From: Tetramitus jugosus
Lineage: Eukaryota > Heterolobosea > Eutetramitea > Acrasida > Vahlkampfiidae
Assembly: GCA_937625935.1 (NCBI GenBank)
Contig: OW569346.1
Location: 1 to 64,000, forward strand
Direction: 5' to 3'
DNA length: 64,000 nt
The position numbers and the translations under genes are program-made. This document shows positions 28,702 through 40,172 of the stretch, piece after piece. The stretch's first letter is position 1, and every line of letters begins with the position of its first letter. The notes under the pieces were generated by a model, which was not told where the DNA came from, made no database searches, and was given only the letters and a program-made list of their open reading frames with translations.

Positions 28702-31700
28702 TTACCATATGATCCATCTGGCAATATCTGGACTCACTTGCCTGAACATGAGTTTCCTCAGTTCGTCCATCACAAATATAAAGAGACCAAAACCAATGGG
28801 AATAAACCAGAATTGAACTGGAATGGGTCTCGTGTTAAATCTTGTTTGGAACACTGGAAGGTAGATGACAAACATGGCAATAATCACAGAGATAACTGAA
28901 GCAACTGGCAGAAACATGTTCTTGGCTTTTCCTTTGAATGGAAAATGCTGGAAGAATGATAATCTTCTTGTTCTGGTGGAGATCAAGTTACCTGTGACTT
29001 GTGTCATGACCAGTGTGACAAAAAAGATGGATTGAGCAGTCCAAACAAGTTCATTCAGCTGCTTTTGACTCTTTCCGTGATATCCATCGCTGTACTTGTC
29101 AAATGCAAAGAACAAATCTCTCATTTTGAAACCTCCGTAAGCTCTCATGAAATAGAAGTACATGCCAAAAGCACCAATCGATTCAATCATTCCCAGAATG
29201 AAGTATGCGTGCACGAGTAATTGCGGATTCACTAACTTGTCACCACTCGATGATCTTGGCTTCCTGTGCATGAGAGAGGACTCAGCATGTTCATAAATCA
29301 TTGAAAGAGATGGGAACAAATCTGTCGCAACACAGATTACAATCATTAAGAACGAACTCAATGGTAGAGGTAATCCGAAGAAGACGTTCGCTAGAATTGG
29401 TAGCAATTCTGAGAATGACCCAGCAGGTAGTAAATACAAAATGACCTTCTTCAAGTTATCAAAAACTAATCTTCCGTACTTGATACCTACGATAATCGAT
29501 GAGAATTGAGAGTCAAGCAACACCATTGCTGCAGCGTCTCTCGCTACATCAGACCCAGCACCCATAGCAACTCCAACATTGGCCTGTTTGAGAGCAGGGG
29601 CATCGTTTACTCCATCACCAGTAACAGCTACGATGTGTTTTCTCTTTTGGAACTCCTTAACAATTTTTAGTTTGTCATCAGGTGTAGTTCTGGCGAACAC
29701 AATCTCGCCATATCTGTTAATAATGTCCCATGTTTTGTCATTAAACTTGGGAATATCTACACCTCTAATCACAGCAGATCTATCATTATAGTAGTTTTTT
29801 AACTCTGCTTTCGCAGTGAACTGGGGCATGTTGTTGGTAATGTCCTCATCACAAGTAATCTTATCAACTTCTTCGTGAGTTACAATTCCAATCATTCTGG
29901 CAATTGCAGTGGCCGTACTAGGATGATCTCCAGTTACCATTAATACCTTAATTCCTGCTGTCTTACATTGAGCTATCGTATCGGCAACATCTGCTCTCGG
30001 TGGATCAATTAGAGAGACTAGACCAACAAAACATAGGTCATCAACTGGAAAGTTTCTGTTCTCTGTGTCAAAAGGATAAGTGGATGATTGAGTAAGAACT
30101 CTCCTACACACTCCCAGAACTCTCTGGCCACAACTACTCAATTCTTCTTGTTGATTCGCAATCTTTTGCTTGAAATCTTCTGATAGCATCTCTTCAGATC
30201 CATCGTCCATCAATATCGTACTACAAAAACCAATAATGATTTCAGGAGCACCCTTCATTATCAATACTGCATAATCACTCTGAGCATCTTTGTGGATACT
30301 TAGTGCCCATTTGTTCTTGCTGTTAAATGGAATTTCCGCCAACTTGGGGTAACTGTCTCTGATTGTTGCACTCTTCATAAATTCTTCTGAGAGTAAGAGT
30401 AATGCAGTATCTGATGCATCACCAAGAATATGCCTCTGTGCAAGTGGTGCATCTATAGTTTCTTCATCGAAAATAGCCTTATTGCACAAACAACAACATC
30501 TCAATAACTCATGAAAAATCTTGTTACTGTCGTTCAGTGAGCGAAAGTCTGCACCGGCGGTATACTTGATCATGTTAAGTACCACATGCATCACATTCAT
30601 CTTGTTCTGAGTTAATGTTCCTGTTTTATCGGAAGCAATAATATCAACAGACCCCAGCGTTTCAACTGTCGGAAGATGCTTGACCAGAACATTCTGCTGT
30701 TGCATCTTCTTGGCCAATAGAGTGAATGTCAATGTCACTGCTACTGGCAGACCCTCCGGGCACAGAGCCACCATCGCTCCCACTATAGTTACAATCATGG
30801 AGGATAAACTCATAAACCCAGCGTGCTTCTTTCTCAAGAAGAACAACCAAAAGAATAAAATAGCCAATCCCACGAGACACGCGAGAGAAACAATGATCAG
30901 AACAAATATCATAATCTCTCGATGGATGGGTGTTTTAGAATTACTGGACTTTGAAGTTAGTTTGGAAATCTTTCCCATAACTGTATCATTACCAGTCGCG
31001 ACTACAATTCCGATACCAGTCCCTTCTAGAATACTTGTACCCATGAACAACAAATTCTTGGTCTCCATAAAATTGCGATCTGTATAATGTAAAGCGCAGT
31101 TCACAGGTTCCGATTCCCCCGTCAGAATAGAATTATCTACTTTCAACTGTTGCGAGGATATCACTCTGCAATCTGCAGGAACCTTGTTACCAATTGCCAA
31201 TTGAACTAAATCACCTGGAACAAGTTTTGAGAGGTCAATCTCACTAGTGACACCATTTCTGATTACCAATGCCTTGCTAGGCAACATTTTCGAAATGCTG
31301 TTCATAACTTTGAAACTCTGCCAATCTTGATAAGCATTGAATGCCACATTCAAAAGGATGACTAAGAAAAGAATGATACCCAATCCCAAATTTGATGGAT
31401 CAGGTGCTGGATTACCCAGTGGCTTGTATGCAAGAATACATGCAATTGCTGCAGGCCAGAGAATCAACCCAAATCCTCCAAAAAGATAACCAAGAATCTT
31501 CCAAATCCAACCCAACTTGTTTCCATGTTTGATTTCGTTCGACCCATGACTAGATAGTGCTCTCTGAGCCATTTCACTTGTTAATCCTTCTTTGAGATTT
31601 GTATTGTACCTCTTCTCCAACTCTTCCAAAGGCACGACATGATAATCTACTGCCAGATCCACCAACACTTCTGGATCAATGGTTGGCTTACTATCATTTT

Positions 31701-31866
31701 GCGAGGCCAATTGAAGTTCATCCCTTGCCAAACTCAATGAAACTCTTCTATGATTGAAGTTCACTACAGTGCTGCTTGTTGGCTCAATCACAGTATCAAC
31801 TACATTGATTGTTTCAGTAGTAAGATCCTCTGTTGCCGTATTCTCACTATGTAATTTCTGCATCAT
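28702..31866 (-). CDS. P-type cation ATPase, type IIC-like, 1054 aa
   Basis: ATG ATG at 31866. The membrane pump is phosphorylated at D413 in SDKTGTLTQNKM. Other visible signatures are LTGESEPVN (actuator loop), ALCPEGLP in the fourth membrane helix (Glu kept), KGAPE and MVTGDHPSTA in the nucleotide and hinge regions, and GDGVNDAPALKQANVGVAMG near residue 750. Helix 6 contains ICVATDLFPSLSMIYE, resembling the alpha subunits of Na+/K+ and H+/K+ pumps and their protist or fungal relatives. The transported ion cannot be read from the sequence. A paralogue is at 32710-36288 on the same strand, with a small gene between them. Confidence 0.92.
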   Translation of the reverse strand: MMQKLHSENTATEDLTTETINVVDTVIEPTSSTVVNFNHRRVSLSLARDELQLASQNDSKPTIDPEVLVDLAVDYHVVPLEELEKRYNTNLKEGLTSEMAQRALSSHGSNEIKHGNKLGWIWKILGYLFGGFGLILWPAAIACILAYKPLGNPAPDPSNLGLGIILFLVILLNVAFNAYQDWQSFKVMNSISKMLPSKALVIRNGVTSEIDLSKLVPGDLVQLAIGNKVPADCRVISSQQLKVDNSILTGESEPVNCALHYTDRNFMETKNLLFMGTSILEGTGIGIVVATGNDTVMGKISKLTSKSSNSKTPIHREIMIFVLIIVSLACLVGLAILFFWLFFLRKKHAGFMSLSSMIVTIVGAMVALCPEGLPVAVTLTFTLLAKKMQQQNVLVKHLPTVETLGSVDIIASDKTGTLTQNKMNVMHVVLNMIKYTAGADFRSLNDSNKIFHELLRCCCLCNKAIFDEETIDAPLAQRHILGDASDTALLLLSEEFMKSATIRDSYPKLAEIPFNSKNKWALSIHKDAQSDYAVLIMKGAPEIIIGFCSTILMDDGSEEMLSEDFKQKIANQQEELSSCGQRVLGVCRRVLTQSSTYPFDTENRNFPVDDLCFVGLVSLIDPPRADVADTIAQCKTAGIKVLMVTGDHPSTATAIARMIGIVTHEEVDKITCDEDITNNMPQFTAKAELKNYYNDRSAVIRGVDIPKFNDKTWDIINRYGEIVFARTTPDDKLKIVKEFQKRKHIVAVTGDGVNDAPALKQANVGVAMGAGSDVARDAAAMVLLDSQFSSIIVGIKYGRLVFDNLKKVILYLLPAGSFSELLPILANVFFGLPLPLSSFLMIVICVATDLFPSLSMIYEHAESSLMHRKPRSSSGDKLVNPQLLVHAYFILGMIESIGAFGMYFYFMRAYGGFKMRDLFFAFDKYSDGYHGKSQKQLNELVWTAQSIFFVTLVMTQVTGNLISTRTRRLSFFQHFPFKGKAKNMFLPVASVISVIIAMFVIYLPVFQTRFNTRPIPVQFWFIPIGFGLFIFVMDELRKLMFRQVSPDIARWIIW

Positions 31867-32320
31867 TGGTTAATAGAGTGTGAAATTGTGAGTGCTTTTT
31901 GTAGGTATTTGAAAGCGAGGCTTCTGTGGGATGCTGCCACTCGCTAAAAACTCTAGAAGCCATGAGATACTTCACAATACCACTTGTTAGGATCTTCATA
32001 AGTATCAAGAAGATCCTTAAGAAAATATCTGATGTAAAAATATGAGGTATCTATCCCACGAAGATCAATAAGTTTTCACCCTTCGAAATACCCAAAAACG
32101 TGGTTACAGTGAAAAACGACTGTTTAACAAGGTCTAAAAAAGGAAGTAGGTGTTGTGGGACGCGAAAACTAACACAATACGGCAGCAATCCCTGCGCCGC
32201 AGTACCCACCCACAGATACTATCGAGTTCCAACCTATGGTTTTGGCACTTGTACTGATAATATGAATAAAAATGAAAGATTAAGAGCATCTCCAAGATAT
32301 TGTACAAAAGGATTAGTTCT
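31867..32320. other. Intergenic region upstream of the ATPase
   Basis: About 450 bases between the ATPase start and the end of the small two-exon gene. I found no ORF I would defend and no tRNA. It presumably includes the ATPase promoter. Confidence 0.5.
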
Positions 32321-32669
32321 TTATTCATCGATACGATGAGCTTGATAGTTGGCCAATTGCTCCAGTTGCCTCCAACTCAAAAACTTGTCGTCAATCGGAT
32401 CATGCTGGTGCTTTGGCGGTGGAGGAGAAACATAAATCTTCTCCTTCGGTGTAGCGAAATACTCTTCCATTTGTTCATGTTGGACAGCACTGTGGAAATC
32501 TACTTCCTCACGGATTCTTTTTTCAACCATTTTTCGAGATAAAACGTGGATTTGTTTGTTGTTATGATGATGGTAGGGGTTATGTATTCGTTTTGTTCTT
32601 TGGATCTTACCTGTTGATGGGCTTCATGTTCTGTCTGAAATTCTGTCCAATTTCTCGGATCTGGTTCAT
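32321..32669 (-). CDS. Small two-exon gene, 84 aa, unknown function; exons 32611-32669 and 32321-32516
   Basis: ATG at 32669 starts a 59-base exon followed by a GTAAGA...AAAAG intron of 94 bases (32517-32610). The second exon continues in frame to TAA at 32321. An unspliced alternative begins at ATG 32530 (69 aa). The core (VQHEQMEEYFATP...) is matched by the small protein at 53307-53516 (VQQEQIEDYYHTP...), and both end with a Q-x-EQL-x-x-Y segment. No domain name comes to mind. Its exon 1 sits only 41 bases past the stop of the ATPase gene at 32710. Confidence 0.6.
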
Positions 32670-32709
32670 AGACCACTTTTAGAAATTTATTTTTATTCTT
32701 GCTGATAAC

Positions 32710-35700
32710 TCAATACAACAAGAAGCCAAAACCGGCTCTCCTGATTAACAATTTCCTAATCTCATCTACAATTATAATGAGTGGGATCCAAGGCAGATAA
32801 CACAACCAGAATCTCCATGCAACAGGTCTTGAATTCAAAATGACATCGTTGATCCAAGGCACATAGAACATGAAGCAGGCAACACCAGCAGCGTAGCAAA
32901 CACCTAACCACAATACCATGTTGCTGAAAAGACCCTGTGAAAAGAGAGAGTTGATACGCGTCTTACAATTCAAAATGTTACCCCACTGGAGCATAACAAT
33001 ACCCAAAAAGTAGACAGATTGAGCCTCCCTATTGATATCTAACTGCTTTTGCGTAGAGTACACATAACCGTTCAAGTAGAGGAATGGAGACTTGTGCTTG
33101 AAATAAGTCTTGGATAATCCAACCAATGATCGAGGAGTAAATCCATAGTATCCAAACACTGTAAAGTAACCAAAGAAGCAAGCCAAACATGTGAGGACAC
33201 CCATTTGCAAATATGAGAACGATAGCAACTGGAAGCTGACCAATGGATCCGTTTTTGACCTCGGAGGACGTTGCATAATATCGGCTTCAGCCTTTTCGTA
33301 AGCAAGAGAGATGGCAGGCAACAATTCTGTTCCCAGATCGATCCAAATAATGAGAATAGAGGAAACTGGCAGTGGAATAGCGAGAATGACATAGGCCAAG
33401 AATGGAACAATTTCAGGCATACAATGAGAGATGGTGTAGGCAATAGACTTTTTCAGATTGTCAAAGATCAATCGACCTTCTTCGATACCATTCACAATAG
33501 AAGCAAAGTTATCATCCATTAGAATAATAGCAGCAGCTTCCTTACTCACATCAGAACCGGTAATGTTCATTGAAATACCTAAATCAGCCTTACGAAGAGC
33601 AGGACTGTCATTCACACCATCACCAGTCACAGCAACAATATGGCCTGCTCTTTGTAGACGTTCGACAATTTCCAACTTTTGCTGAGGTGATGTTCTAGCA
33701 AAAACAATCTGCTTCTTGGCTAGAATTGTACGCCAGTCTGAGTCTGTAAATGTTTCAATCCTCTCACCGTGAATAACAGCAGCATCTGCACGAGCGATAT
33801 CAACATCTTCAGGTTGACAATCTTCTTCTTCCGCAATATCTTCGACTGTTCTTCCCTCGATGATACCAACTTGTTTTGCAATCGATTTGGCAGTAGCAGG
33901 GTGATCACCTGTAACCATAATCACTTGAATACCTGCATATTTACACTTTTCAATAGCTTCTGGCACACCAACCTTTGGAGGATCCATCAAACCAGTCAAA
34001 CCCAAAAAGATAAAGTTTCCAGCTGGAATATTGGCCTCATTGTACTCCTTATCCATTGAAGGAGGATATTGAGAAGGATCGAGCTCCATGGTAGCAAATC
34101 CGAGAACACGCTCACCCTTAGCAGCCAAATGCTCGTAGGCTTGTTGGAAATTGTCCTTCCATTCGTCATCTAATTTCAGCTCTTGACCTTCACATCTGAT
34201 GTAGCTGCACTTTGCAATCACACGCTCAGGTGCTCCCTTGATCAACAGAATTCTCTTTCCATTTTCGTCACCAATGTTCTTATGAATGGACAATTGCCAC
34301 TTGTTCTTTGAGTTGAAAGGAATTTCAAAGACCTTAGGGAAGGTTGTACGCATATCTTCAATGTCTGCTCGATCAGGACGAGAGACAAAGTATTTTAACA
34401 GAGCTGCCTCAGAAGCATCACCAATGCACTCTCTGTCCAAGATGGGCTTCTTCAAATTTTCTTCAGTAGGCTCAAATACTGTTCTGTTACACAGACCAAT
34501 ACATCTCTGCAATTGTTCAAATGTGCTCAATTCATCATTGTTTAACATGCTGAGTTCAACACCTTCAGGTTTCTCCTTCATGTATCTATCGTAGGAGACA
34601 CTGGCCATCTTACCATCGTACCATAAATCGACAACAGTCATTCTGTTTTGAGTCAAAGTACCAGTCTTATCTGATGCAATAACAGTTGTAGCACCAAGAG
34701 TTTCTACTGACTCCAAACGCTTCACCATGACTTGTCTTCTACCCAACTTTTTTGCTGAAATAGTCAACAACATGGTAACCGTTGGAATCAAACCCTGAGG
34801 CACATTGGCAATAATCAAACCAATGGCATAAACAAAATTCTCCACCAGATCAAAACCGAGCAAGCAAGCAAGTAAAAAGTAGAGAGCACCAACAGAGAAG
34901 GCCAACAGTCCAATTTTTCCAACAAACTTGTTAATTTCTCGTCTCAATGGAGTTTCCAAGGTGGATGTCGTTTGAGCCAAGTTTGCAATCTGACCAATGA
35001 CAGTATTGTCACCCGTACGGACGACTATACCGATACCTTCACCCTCAATGGCCAAGGTACCATAAAACATTAGATTCTTAGTTTCCAGTGGATTTTGATG
35101 AGTACACTCGACCGATCTGGACTGTGGTTCCTGTTCTCCCGTCAGTGATGCATTATCAGCCTTCAGACCATTGCAGGTCAACAGCCTGACGTCAGCAGCT
35201 AACTTATCACCACCTCTCACATTGACCAAATCACCCAAAACCACATTGGTCACATCGATTGTAACCATTTTGCCATCACGGATGACACGACACTTGGCAG
35301 CACCCAATGAAGCAAAACCTTCCAACAATTTCTCACCCTTCCTCTCTTCCACGTAAGCTACAGTCACATTGAAGGCAGTGACCGCAAATAGAACGAGAGC
35401 CAGGACGAGACGATCAATATTTTCATGAACGTCGACACCATACAGAATAATAGTGGCAACACCGGCCACAATAGGAATAATGGCAAAAGGACTTGTGAAT
35501 TGAGAGAGAAACTTGACAATTTGAGGTGTTCCCTTGGGAGGAGTGAGTTGATTAGGACCGTTCTGGGCCAATCGTTGAGCAGCTTCCTCCTGAGTCAGAC
35601 CCACAGACTGCTCTGGACTCTCCTCATTAAACTTTGTGTGATACAGTTCACACACTTGTGGAATAGAGAGCTGATGCTCTTCAATCTTGACTGCTCTCTT

Positions 35701-36288
35701 CTCAGCCTTCTTCAACACCTTTTTGGCCACTGGTTTCTCCTTTGCCAATTTTTTCATTTCTTCAGTCAGTGCAGGTGCTGCTTCCACCGATGCAGCTGCG
35801 CCCTGAATCTGTTGTTGCATCTGAGCTTGTTGCACAATGTCAATCGAGTGACGAGCCTGTGCATACAATCTTGGAATAATGTCCACAGATCCTCTTCTGC
35901 TTCCAGTGTCTAGACTGACACGAGCACTTGTTGGTTGTTGCATGTTGCTGCTATTGCTTGAAGCGGCAGCTGCAGCATTCACACCACCACCACCACCAGT
36001 TGAGCTTGTTTGACCACCAGTCACACCAGTGACAGACAATGGGGCATATCCGTCAATGGAACCTCTGGCAGATTGGGATGAAGTTCTGGGGCGAACAATG
36101 TGGCGTTCATCATGATGATGCTCATCAATCACCATGTCATGATTCAACAAGTCATTGACCACAAACTGTCGATCTTCGTCATGATGATGATCGAAGGATC
36201 CTCCTTGTTGATTGTTGTTGGAGGGATTACTGCCTCCAGTATAACTAGAGTAATTGGGTTGATTGATATAGTTGCTACTATCACTCAT
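32710..36288 (-). CDS. P-type cation ATPase, type IIC-like, 1192 aa, TM4 Glu to Gln
   Basis: ATG at 36288. A long N-terminal extension (residues 1-200) is rich in His/Asp/Gly/Ser runs and Gln. The pump core follows: TGEQEPQ, D540 in SDKTGTLTQNRM, KGAPE, VTGDHPATA, GDGVNDSPALRKADLGI and, in helix 6, IWIDLGTELLPAISLAYEKAE. The fourth helix has NVPQGLIPT where Na+/K+ pumps have NVPEGLL, so a key cation-coordinating Glu is replaced by Gln, while helix 5 keeps MPEIVPFL. Ion preference is likely altered. It is a tandem relative of the 28702-31866 pump, and the two are well diverged. Confidence 0.92.
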   Translation of the reverse strand: MSDSSNYINQPNYSSYTGGSNPSNNNQQGGSFDHHHDEDRQFVVNDLLNHDMVIDEHHHDERHIVRPRTSSQSARGSIDGYAPLSVTGVTGGQTSSTGGGGGVNAAAAASSNSSNMQQPTSARVSLDTGSRRGSVDIIPRLYAQARHSIDIVQQAQMQQQIQGAAASVEAAPALTEEMKKLAKEKPVAKKVLKKAEKRAVKIEEHQLSIPQVCELYHTKFNEESPEQSVGLTQEEAAQRLAQNGPNQLTPPKGTPQIVKFLSQFTSPFAIIPIVAGVATIILYGVDVHENIDRLVLALVLFAVTAFNVTVAYVEERKGEKLLEGFASLGAAKCRVIRDGKMVTIDVTNVVLGDLVNVRGGDKLAADVRLLTCNGLKADNASLTGEQEPQSRSVECTHQNPLETKNLMFYGTLAIEGEGIGIVVRTGDNTVIGQIANLAQTTSTLETPLRREINKFVGKIGLLAFSVGALYFLLACLLGFDLVENFVYAIGLIIANVPQGLIPTVTMLLTISAKKLGRRQVMVKRLESVETLGATTVIASDKTGTLTQNRMTVVDLWYDGKMASVSYDRYMKEKPEGVELSMLNNDELSTFEQLQRCIGLCNRTVFEPTEENLKKPILDRECIGDASEAALLKYFVSRPDRADIEDMRTTFPKVFEIPFNSKNKWQLSIHKNIGDENGKRILLIKGAPERVIAKCSYIRCEGQELKLDDEWKDNFQQAYEHLAAKGERVLGFATMELDPSQYPPSMDKEYNEANIPAGNFIFLGLTGLMDPPKVGVPEAIEKCKYAGIQVIMVTGDHPATAKSIAKQVGIIEGRTVEDIAEEEDCQPEDVDIARADAAVIHGERIETFTDSDWRTILAKKQIVFARTSPQQKLEIVERLQRAGHIVAVTGDGVNDSPALRKADLGISMNITGSDVSKEAAAIILMDDNFASIVNGIEEGRLIFDNLKKSIAYTISHCMPEIVPFLAYVILAIPLPVSSILIIWIDLGTELLPAISLAYEKAEADIMQRPPRSKTDPLVSFQLLSFSYLQMGVLTCLACFFGYFTVFGYYGFTPRSLVGLSKTYFKHKSPFLYLNGYVYSTQKQLDINREAQSVYFLGIVMLQWGNILNCKTRINSLFSQGLFSNMVLWLGVCYAAGVACFMFYVPWINDVILNSRPVAWRFWLCYLPWIPLIIIVDEIRKLLIRRAGFGFLLY

Positions 36289-36977
36289 TATGATGATGAT
36301 GATGATATAGTACTATTGTATATTATGCTTCGAGAATGGAGAGATCTCTCTTTGTTTGGAGCGACTGAATAAGTTTTATGTCTAAAATTTTCCTTCTGAG
36401 CTTAATAAATTAATTTTAGCACAGCAGATATTTTTCGCGTGTTTCTTGTGTTAACTCTATCTGTCAAGATGTTGTGGGATAGAGCTTTTTCTGAGAACAA
36501 GATTTCTTTTTGCTTGTTGTGTAGTGGTGCTTGTTGTTGTATATTGACGAAACAATAATAATAATAAACACGGTGTGGATTGAACCTTGGAGCTTACGAG
36601 TTGTTCATAAAATTCGCACGCAGTATGTATGGTGTGAGTGTGTTTTGTTTTTTGAGCTCGATTGTGGCACATGAGCAGCTCCTTTTTATACTGCTGCTTG
36701 GAGTGCAAAACAGATTTTTTACAAGGAAGCTCTGGAGATTTTATCGCCCGCACTGCGAACGCAACTCGTGTGATTGTTGTAGAGGCTTCGCATTTGTTTG
36801 CGCGGTATATGAGCGATTGTCTTAAAGAAGAGCAAAGTAAGCGGAGAAAATTGTTTCGTGGTATTCTCGGACCTTTGTAAAGTTCCTTTGCTTAACAAAA
36901 ACAGGAACTCGCAAACAGAAGAATCAACGAGGTTTTTGATACTTTGTGCCAAAGAAAAGAATCTGGCAAGAAATCAT
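36289..36977. other. Intergenic region (689 bases)
   Basis: A GAT triplet run lies directly upstream of the ATPase start (36288-36308). Several short open frames occur on both strands, but none has protein-like composition or a recognisable motif. No tRNA or repeat was seen beyond microsatellites. Confidence 0.5.
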
Positions 36978-39900
36978 TTAGGGTTTTTTCTTTACTATTT
37001 TTCGGGCTATTTGATCCGACAGTACAACGGCGTCTGTGTTCACACCAAATGTTTTTGTTGGTTGAGCAATGAATCGTTTTCCTCCGCTATCGTACCTAAA
37101 AAACGCCTTAATCATGTCGGCGGTCAGTGTTCGCGGTCCTTTCCCGACGAGTTTCCTTAGATTTTGGGGTACTCCAGTAGTAGAACTGGTAGAACTCATT
37201 CCGCTCATCCCGCTTTCTTGGCTAAGCTGTGCGCTATTAGTGTCGCTTGACGAGGTGTTTTCCGCGATTGTATACAGTGCCTTAAACACCGGGCTCTTAT
37301 CATCCCGCACCAATATCACAAAATGCTCGTTGTTGTCAGTTTCTTGGAGTATTGTCAGAATTTCAGACTTCTCCTTTTCGTTTACACGCCCAGCCAAGCA
37401 GACATGAGATATGGCATTCTTGATCAACTGTTTGTTTGTCCTGGCATGGGTCTTGAGATTTTTCAGGGCAAAGTTATGTCCGTTGTTGGATGCTGAGCTA
37501 GTTGACTTTTGTTGTGTCTGATCTGTTTGTTGCTTCTTCTGGTTGATCATATCTTGTTTACGTTTGTTCTCTTCTTCAATCTTTTGCCGTCTCAATTCTT
37601 CAAGCTTCTGCAGTCTCTTCTTTTTGGCAGCTGTGTTCATGAGTTGATCCTGTGGCATGATTTGGATGACACCATTTCTATTCCACTTCGATTCGGGAGT
37701 CTTGGCATCAGGTCTCGTTGCTGCAGATTCTGGTCTGCTTGAGGTACTGCCCTTGGGTCTTGTTGCTGAAGAGTCTACTCTGGGCGTGATCACTCTTTTG
37801 GGAGGTTCGTATGAACTCTGACTTGATGATCTCACCAAAATGCTTACTCGTTGCACCCTTTCCTTCTTTGCTTGCATATTAGGTTCAATGTACTTGCGAA
37901 TAGCTTCTTGTTCAATCTCATACCGTCGTTGCTCCAGTGCTTGCTTCATCATTTCTCTTTCCTTTTCGATCTGCTTTTCCTGTTCCACTAGCTTCATCCT
38001 GAGGAGAGCATTCTCTTTTTGCTTTTGTTCTAACAAACTTTTGATTTTGTCGGTTGGGTCCTCTGTCTGTTGTATCACAAGAGCACTATCACTCGTTTTA
38101 CATTGAGCTCTCCATGGTATGACACCTGATAAAGAGGCAGCAACATTGTTGAGGGATTCCTTATTTTTGAACACTTGGGAGAGATGTGCTATAGCGATAC
38201 TTTTGTTCGGTTTGGAGTTACGAGCAAACTGAATACTTTCGGACGGCAAAAAGGATGTTGAGCTGCTCGCATTTGTTATTGTGATTGGAACTTCAGTGTT
38301 TCGGTCATTCTTAACAGGGGTTTTCCCCAGTGTCATCAATGTTGTTGATTGTTTGACGGTCTTGGGTATTTGAACCACAGAGTCGCTCATATCTCCACCA
38401 AACTCCAAAATTGAGTTAGACATGTCGTTAGTACTCGGAGATAGTAATAGATTAATGCTAGTGCTCTCCCGAGGCTGCACATATCGTCTGGAACTAGCAG
38501 TTGCTGCTCTTTGAGTTATTGACGGGTTGAGTTTGATTGGTTCCAGTAAGACACTATCGTCCTCATCCTCTATCAGTGTTGTTTCATCTTCTTTGTTCAA
38601 TAGACTTAAACTAGATTGTACCTCGACTAATTGTGATTGTTTCAAACGTGTTGTACCTGCACTAACACTGGATAGTCGCAGATTCACAGTTGTAGGATGT
38701 TGAATTCGATCTTCTTCTCCGCTTTCGTATTCGTAGGAGTTAGTATCATCGGTAGTACTTGTACTATCGTCAATATTCTCCTCATTTACTTCGTATACAA
38801 GCGCACAAAACATATCTACAATATAAGCCATGAGATTGGATTTAAAAAGAGGATCATCTGCCTTCGCTATGATCAGAGCTGGAAAACTGGGTAACACATT
38901 CATGCTCTTATCACAAATCTCAATAATTTTCTGCCAATTGAACACCTTGTCCTTAAGAGAAAGATTCTTTTCGTATCGTCAGTCGCAGTTGTGGGTAGTG
39001 AATATGATTATATAAATTACATAGACTACTTACATTACCGAAAAAGGTTAAATCTTCTCCCAAAGCATCAGGTCTATAGGCTGCAATTGCTTTTAGGACA
39101 GCAATTCCATCTGACAGACCTTTCCACAAGTCCTCTTCAATTACTGGTGCATCTCCTGATTGACCAGTCGAGTTGTGAAAAATGATGGTGATTTGGTTGA
39201 TCCAGCCCAACAGTGCGTCCTCTAGATCGAATGGATAATCTCTCTTCGATTCATTTCCATCATTCATTGCTGCTATTGATTCTACGACATCCTCCACGCT
39301 TAGATTTCTATTGATGTAAGTGTACAATAGTGCTTCGATCAAGGATTCATGAGCATCCTGTCATCAATAAAAAGACTTGTTAGTGTACAATGAAGTTGAG
39401 ATTGCGTACCACTGAGCTACACTACTTACCTCTTGAAAATTCTCAATACTTGCTAATTCGTCATACGTGATTAAATCTTTTCGCTGTGGGTGTAGTGGTT
39501 TCACGTCTCGATTAATCAACCATCGCAATAAGATGCCATGTGTTTGATCTGGACTATTCGCAGAACCTTGTTGAATATAAGTCTTGCATGGCAATGTATC
39601 AATATGATTGTTTTCTTGTTAACACGAGCAATAATTGAAATAAATTGAGTAGTCCCTCATGCATACCATAATTGTAGGTGGGCTCTCTTGAAGCACAATC
39701 TCGGTCAATAACAAATAAAGAATTCCGTTGCTTAACAGATCGACCATCTCCCCCGTATCATTTTCATCCAAGAAATAATCTTGGTCTTCATCATAATCCT
39801 CACGCAAAGATCTCTGAACGTCATATGTCTCCTCTGCCAACACCTTTTGCTTTCGATCAAGTTCCTTTTCTTGAATGAGACACTCGAGCCGCATAATGGA

Positions 39901-40089
39901 GCAAAGCACCTTTTCTACATGAATGTAGAATCGATGCATCCATAGTTCTTTCGAATATTGAATCTCTTCTTGTCTTTCAATGCTCATAGCACTATCATGT
40001 GAGCTATAATCAGGTGAATGACAGGTCTGCTTGGGATTTTGAAGCACAAGTTGACATGCCCATTTCACATTCGAATAAAATTTCAACAT
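36978..40089 (-). CDS. CAMSAP/Patronin-like microtubule minus-end protein; four exons
   Basis: Inferred exons on the minus strand are 40089-39667, 39582-39430, 39357-39034 and 38951-36978, joined by three GT-AG introns of 84, 72 and 82 bases. All splices keep frame, giving 957 residues. The region at about 145-300 looks like a calponin-homology domain (LEDALLGWINQI; LSDGIAVLKAIAAY). Coiled-coil stretches lie near 600-650 and 743-776. The C-terminus (about 815-950) is a CKK domain with NAISHVCLAGRVNE, FVILVRDD and KGPRTLTADMIKAFFRY, which binds the microtubule minus end in CAMSAPs. The first exon is not similar to a known domain. Confidence 0.9.
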
Positions 40090-40172
40090 TTTTCTTTGCC
40101 GAAATCAACGCTCAATCTTGTTGTTTGATCACGGAACTGGTGGTAATATTGTAGGCCGATTTTGGCGCGAAA

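Noticed and set aside
32100-32339. 79-codon plus-strand ORF upstream of the ATPase
   Set aside because: It starts with GTG, has odd composition and no homologous pattern.
36457-36952. Several 70-100 codon ORFs between the ATPase and CAMSAP genes
   Set aside because: They overlap each other on both strands and lack protein-like composition.
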